From Paenibacillus sabuli (GTDB lineage Bacteria > Bacillota > Bacilli > Paenibacillales > Paenibacillaceae), in contig NZ_JACXIZ010000050.1 in the NCBI RefSeq assembly GCF_014705605.1, positions 1 through 33,567 of the forward strand: a DNA stretch of 33,567 nt, in the 5' to 3' direction. Below, in pieces: positions 32,088 to 33,567 of this stretch (the stretch's first letter is position 1; every line of letters starts with the position of its first letter). Under the pieces are notes generated by a model. The model made no database searches. It was not told the origin of the DNA and worked only from the letters and a program-made list of their open reading frames with translations. The translations under genes and the position numbers were made by a program.

Positions 32088-32969
32088 TCACGAATTCAGA
32101 AAAGCCAAAAAACACTGCGCCGCTGCCGAAAGCGGCACCTGCTCCAGTGTCGCGATGCCGACATGGCGAGGCGGCAGCGCAGGTGTCAGCGGAATCTCGA
32201 ACAGCTCCTCCGCCTGCAGTAAGTCTGCAATATAATTGCGCGTCACAAACGCCACCCCGAAGCCGCTACGGACAAATTGGACGAGCAAATCCAGACTACC
32301 CAGCTCGAATTCCGGCTGCAGGCGTACGCCGTGATTCAGCGCGTATCCTTCCAAAAAGGCTCGCGTGCTACCGCCCTGCTCCAGCAGGAGCAGCGGCAGC
32401 TGCTGCAGCTGGCCCAACGCGATCCCTTGAGAGGCCATCTCCCGATAAGCGCTCCCTCCCACCAGACAATCCTGCAACGATATGCTCTGCTGTACGAACA
32501 CCTTGACATCGGTCGCGGGCAAATTGATAATGCCGAAATCGATCTTGCCTTGCTTCAGCAGCGCCAGCGTCTCCGGCGTGGTGCGATTGGTCACGCGAAT
32601 GCGAATACCGGGATAAGCCGCATGAAATTTCTCTAGGTGCTGCAACAAAAAATGCCTGCAGAGCGTATCGCCGGCCCCGATCGTCAGTTCGCCGGCCTCC
32701 AGCTGCTGCATCGCCGTCAGCTTTTGCTCACCTGCCTGCAGCAAATGCATCGCCTGCTCCACATAATGCAGCAATGCTTCTCCCTCCGCCGTCAGCGTCA
32801 CCCCCTTGCTCGTCCGAAAAAACAACTGCTGGTTCAGCCCTCTCTCCAACTGCTTCAGCGAGTGCGACACCGCCGGCTGAGTGATCGCGAGTTGCTCTGC
32901 AGCCTTCGTCAGACCGCCCAGTCGCGCCGTCCAATAAAACACGCGATACCACTCCATATTGATCTGCAC
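32088..32969 (-). CDS. LysR-family transcriptional regulator
   Basis: 293 residues. Winged helix at the N-terminus (MEWYRVFYWTARLGGLTKAAEQLAITQPAVSHSLKQLERGLNQQLFFRTSKGVTLT) followed by a periplasmic-binding-like effector domain. I favour GTG at 32969 as the start because AGAGG lies ten bases upstream; an ATG ten codons earlier at 32999 has no good ribosome binding site. It is convergent with gntR and faces no obvious target gene in the window; its neighbours upstream are the repeat array. Effector and targets unknown. It may or may not belong to the lar/tct regulon; no shared operator was seen. Confidence 0.9.
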   Translation of the reverse strand: MQINMEWYRVFYWTARLGGLTKAAEQLAITQPAVSHSLKQLERGLNQQLFFRTSKGVTLTAEGEALLHYVEQAMHLLQAGEQKLTAMQQLEAGELTIGAGDTLCRHFLLQHLEKFHAAYPGIRIRVTNRTTPETLALLKQGKIDFGIINLPATDVKVFVQQSISLQDCLVGGSAYREMASQGIALGQLQQLPLLLLEQGGSTRAFLEGYALNHGVRLQPEFELGSLDLLVQFVRSGFGVAFVTRNYIADLLQAEELFEIPLTPALPPRHVGIATLEQVPLSAAAQCFLAFLNS

Positions 32970-33050
32970 GCTATCATTACCTCTCTTTATGACCGTCATT
33001 CATATCATTCATTTCATTTATATCCCTGTCATCATTATACTTGAGTGTGT

Positions 33051-33567
33051 CAAGGCGAAACGAGCAAGCCGTTTTTTCCGGCGCAGCAAGTTTCGTTCCG
33101 CGAAATCGAGCGCATCAAGTCCGGCATGTGAAACGCCGGACACGCTCGATTTCAAGGCGAAACGAGCAAGCCGTTTTTTCCGGCGCAGCAAGTTTCGTTC
33201 CGCGAAATCGAGCGCATCAAGTCCGGCATGTGAAACGCCGGACACGCTCGATTTCAAGGCGAAACGAGCAAGCCGTCTTTTCCGGCGCAGCAAGTTTCGT
33301 TCCGCGAAATCGAGCGCATCAAGTCCGGCATGTGAAACGCCGGACACGCTCGATTTCAAGGCGAAACGAGCAAGCCGTCTTTTCCGGCGCAGCGAGTTTC
33401 GTTCCGCGAAATCGAGCGCATCAAGTCCGGCATGTGAAACGCCGGACACGCTCGATTTCAAGGCGAAACGAGCATGCCGTTTTTTCCGGCGCAGCAAGTT
33501 TCGTTCCGCGAAATCGAGCGCATCAAGTCCGGCATGTGAAACGCCGGACACGCTCGATTTCAAGGCG
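33051..33567. repeat. array of 102-bp tandem repeats with nested dyad symmetry
   Basis: Units begin at 33051, 33153, 33255, 33357 and 33459, and a sixth starts at 33561 and is cut by the window edge. Copies differ by a few substitutions only. Each unit holds two nested stems: GAAATCGAGCG with CGCTCGATTTC (11 bp) enclosing GTCCGGC with GCCGGAC (7 bp), and CGAAAC with GTTTCG enclosing GCCG with CGGC around a T-run. There are no spacers, so it is not a CRISPR. The array lies upstream of the LysR gene. Confidence 0.92.

Noticed and set aside
33018-33563. Minus-strand open frame of 34-residue repeats over the 102-bp array
   Set aside because: The frame is open only because the unit is a multiple of three; substitutions between units are amino-acid changing and no start with ribosome binding site is present.
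33051-33567. CRISPR array
   Set aside because: The repeats are directly adjacent with no unique spacers and no cas genes are near.

Overview
The window reads as chromosomal DNA of a GC-rich, low-GC-lineage Firmicute, most likely Paenibacillaceae (Paenibacillus, Cohnella or a close relative). The reasons are strong AAGGAGG-type ribosome binding sites, a YesM/YesN-type two-component system beside an LplB/LplC-type sugar ABC importer, an ExoA-type exonuclease III, a small protein resembling DUF3055, and GTG/TTG starts. No rRNA, tRNA, transposase, integrase, phage gene or CRISPR array was found.

Layout. 1-6057 (mostly minus strand): an HRDC/RecQ-C-terminal-like protein, a small bacterial-PH-domain protein, and an operon of two full-length ABC exporter half-transporters followed by an RDD membrane protein. 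6058-6940 is a gene-free, repeat-rich stretch. 6941-10320: exonuclease III, then a convergent pair of an NAD-kinase-like protein (with a large Ala-rich insertion) and an SPFH/band-7 protein. 10321-11176 is a second repeat-rich stretch carrying four evenly spaced 18-bp palindromes. 11177-18802 (plus strand): histidine kinase, AraC-type response regulator, two sugar permeases and a lipoprotein solute-binding protein, a self-contained sense-and-import module without its own ATPase. 18919-20367 holds three small proteins of unknown function.

20448-30914 (all minus strand) is the most distinctive part. One operon encodes, in order of transcription, a choline-sulfatase-like sulfatase, a beta-hydroxyacid dehydrogenase, a LarA-type nickel-pincer racemase homologue, the cofactor-synthesis proteins LarE, LarB and a short His-rich LarC, and an AEC-family carboxylate transporter. 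Upstream on the same strand lies a tripartite tricarboxylate transporter (TctB, TctA, TctC). A divergent GntR/HutC-type regulator (31222-31974) is linked to both operons and to itself by a shared palindrome of the form ATTGTnCTAACAAT found in three promoter regions. The simplest inference is one regulon that imports a possibly sulfated hydroxycarboxylate, removes sulfate, racemises or epimerises it with a Ni-pincer enzyme and oxidises it. The substrate is not readable from the sequence. Two oddities: the LarA homologue has Asn where one catalytic His is expected, and LarC stops before the usual C-terminal domain.

A LysR regulator follows, and the window ends inside an array of 102-bp tandem repeats with nested dyad symmetry. 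Short tandem repeats of different unit lengths (10, 14, 17, 21, 23, 31, 39 and 102 bp) occupy most of the longer intergenic regions, which looks like a genome-wide property of this strain.
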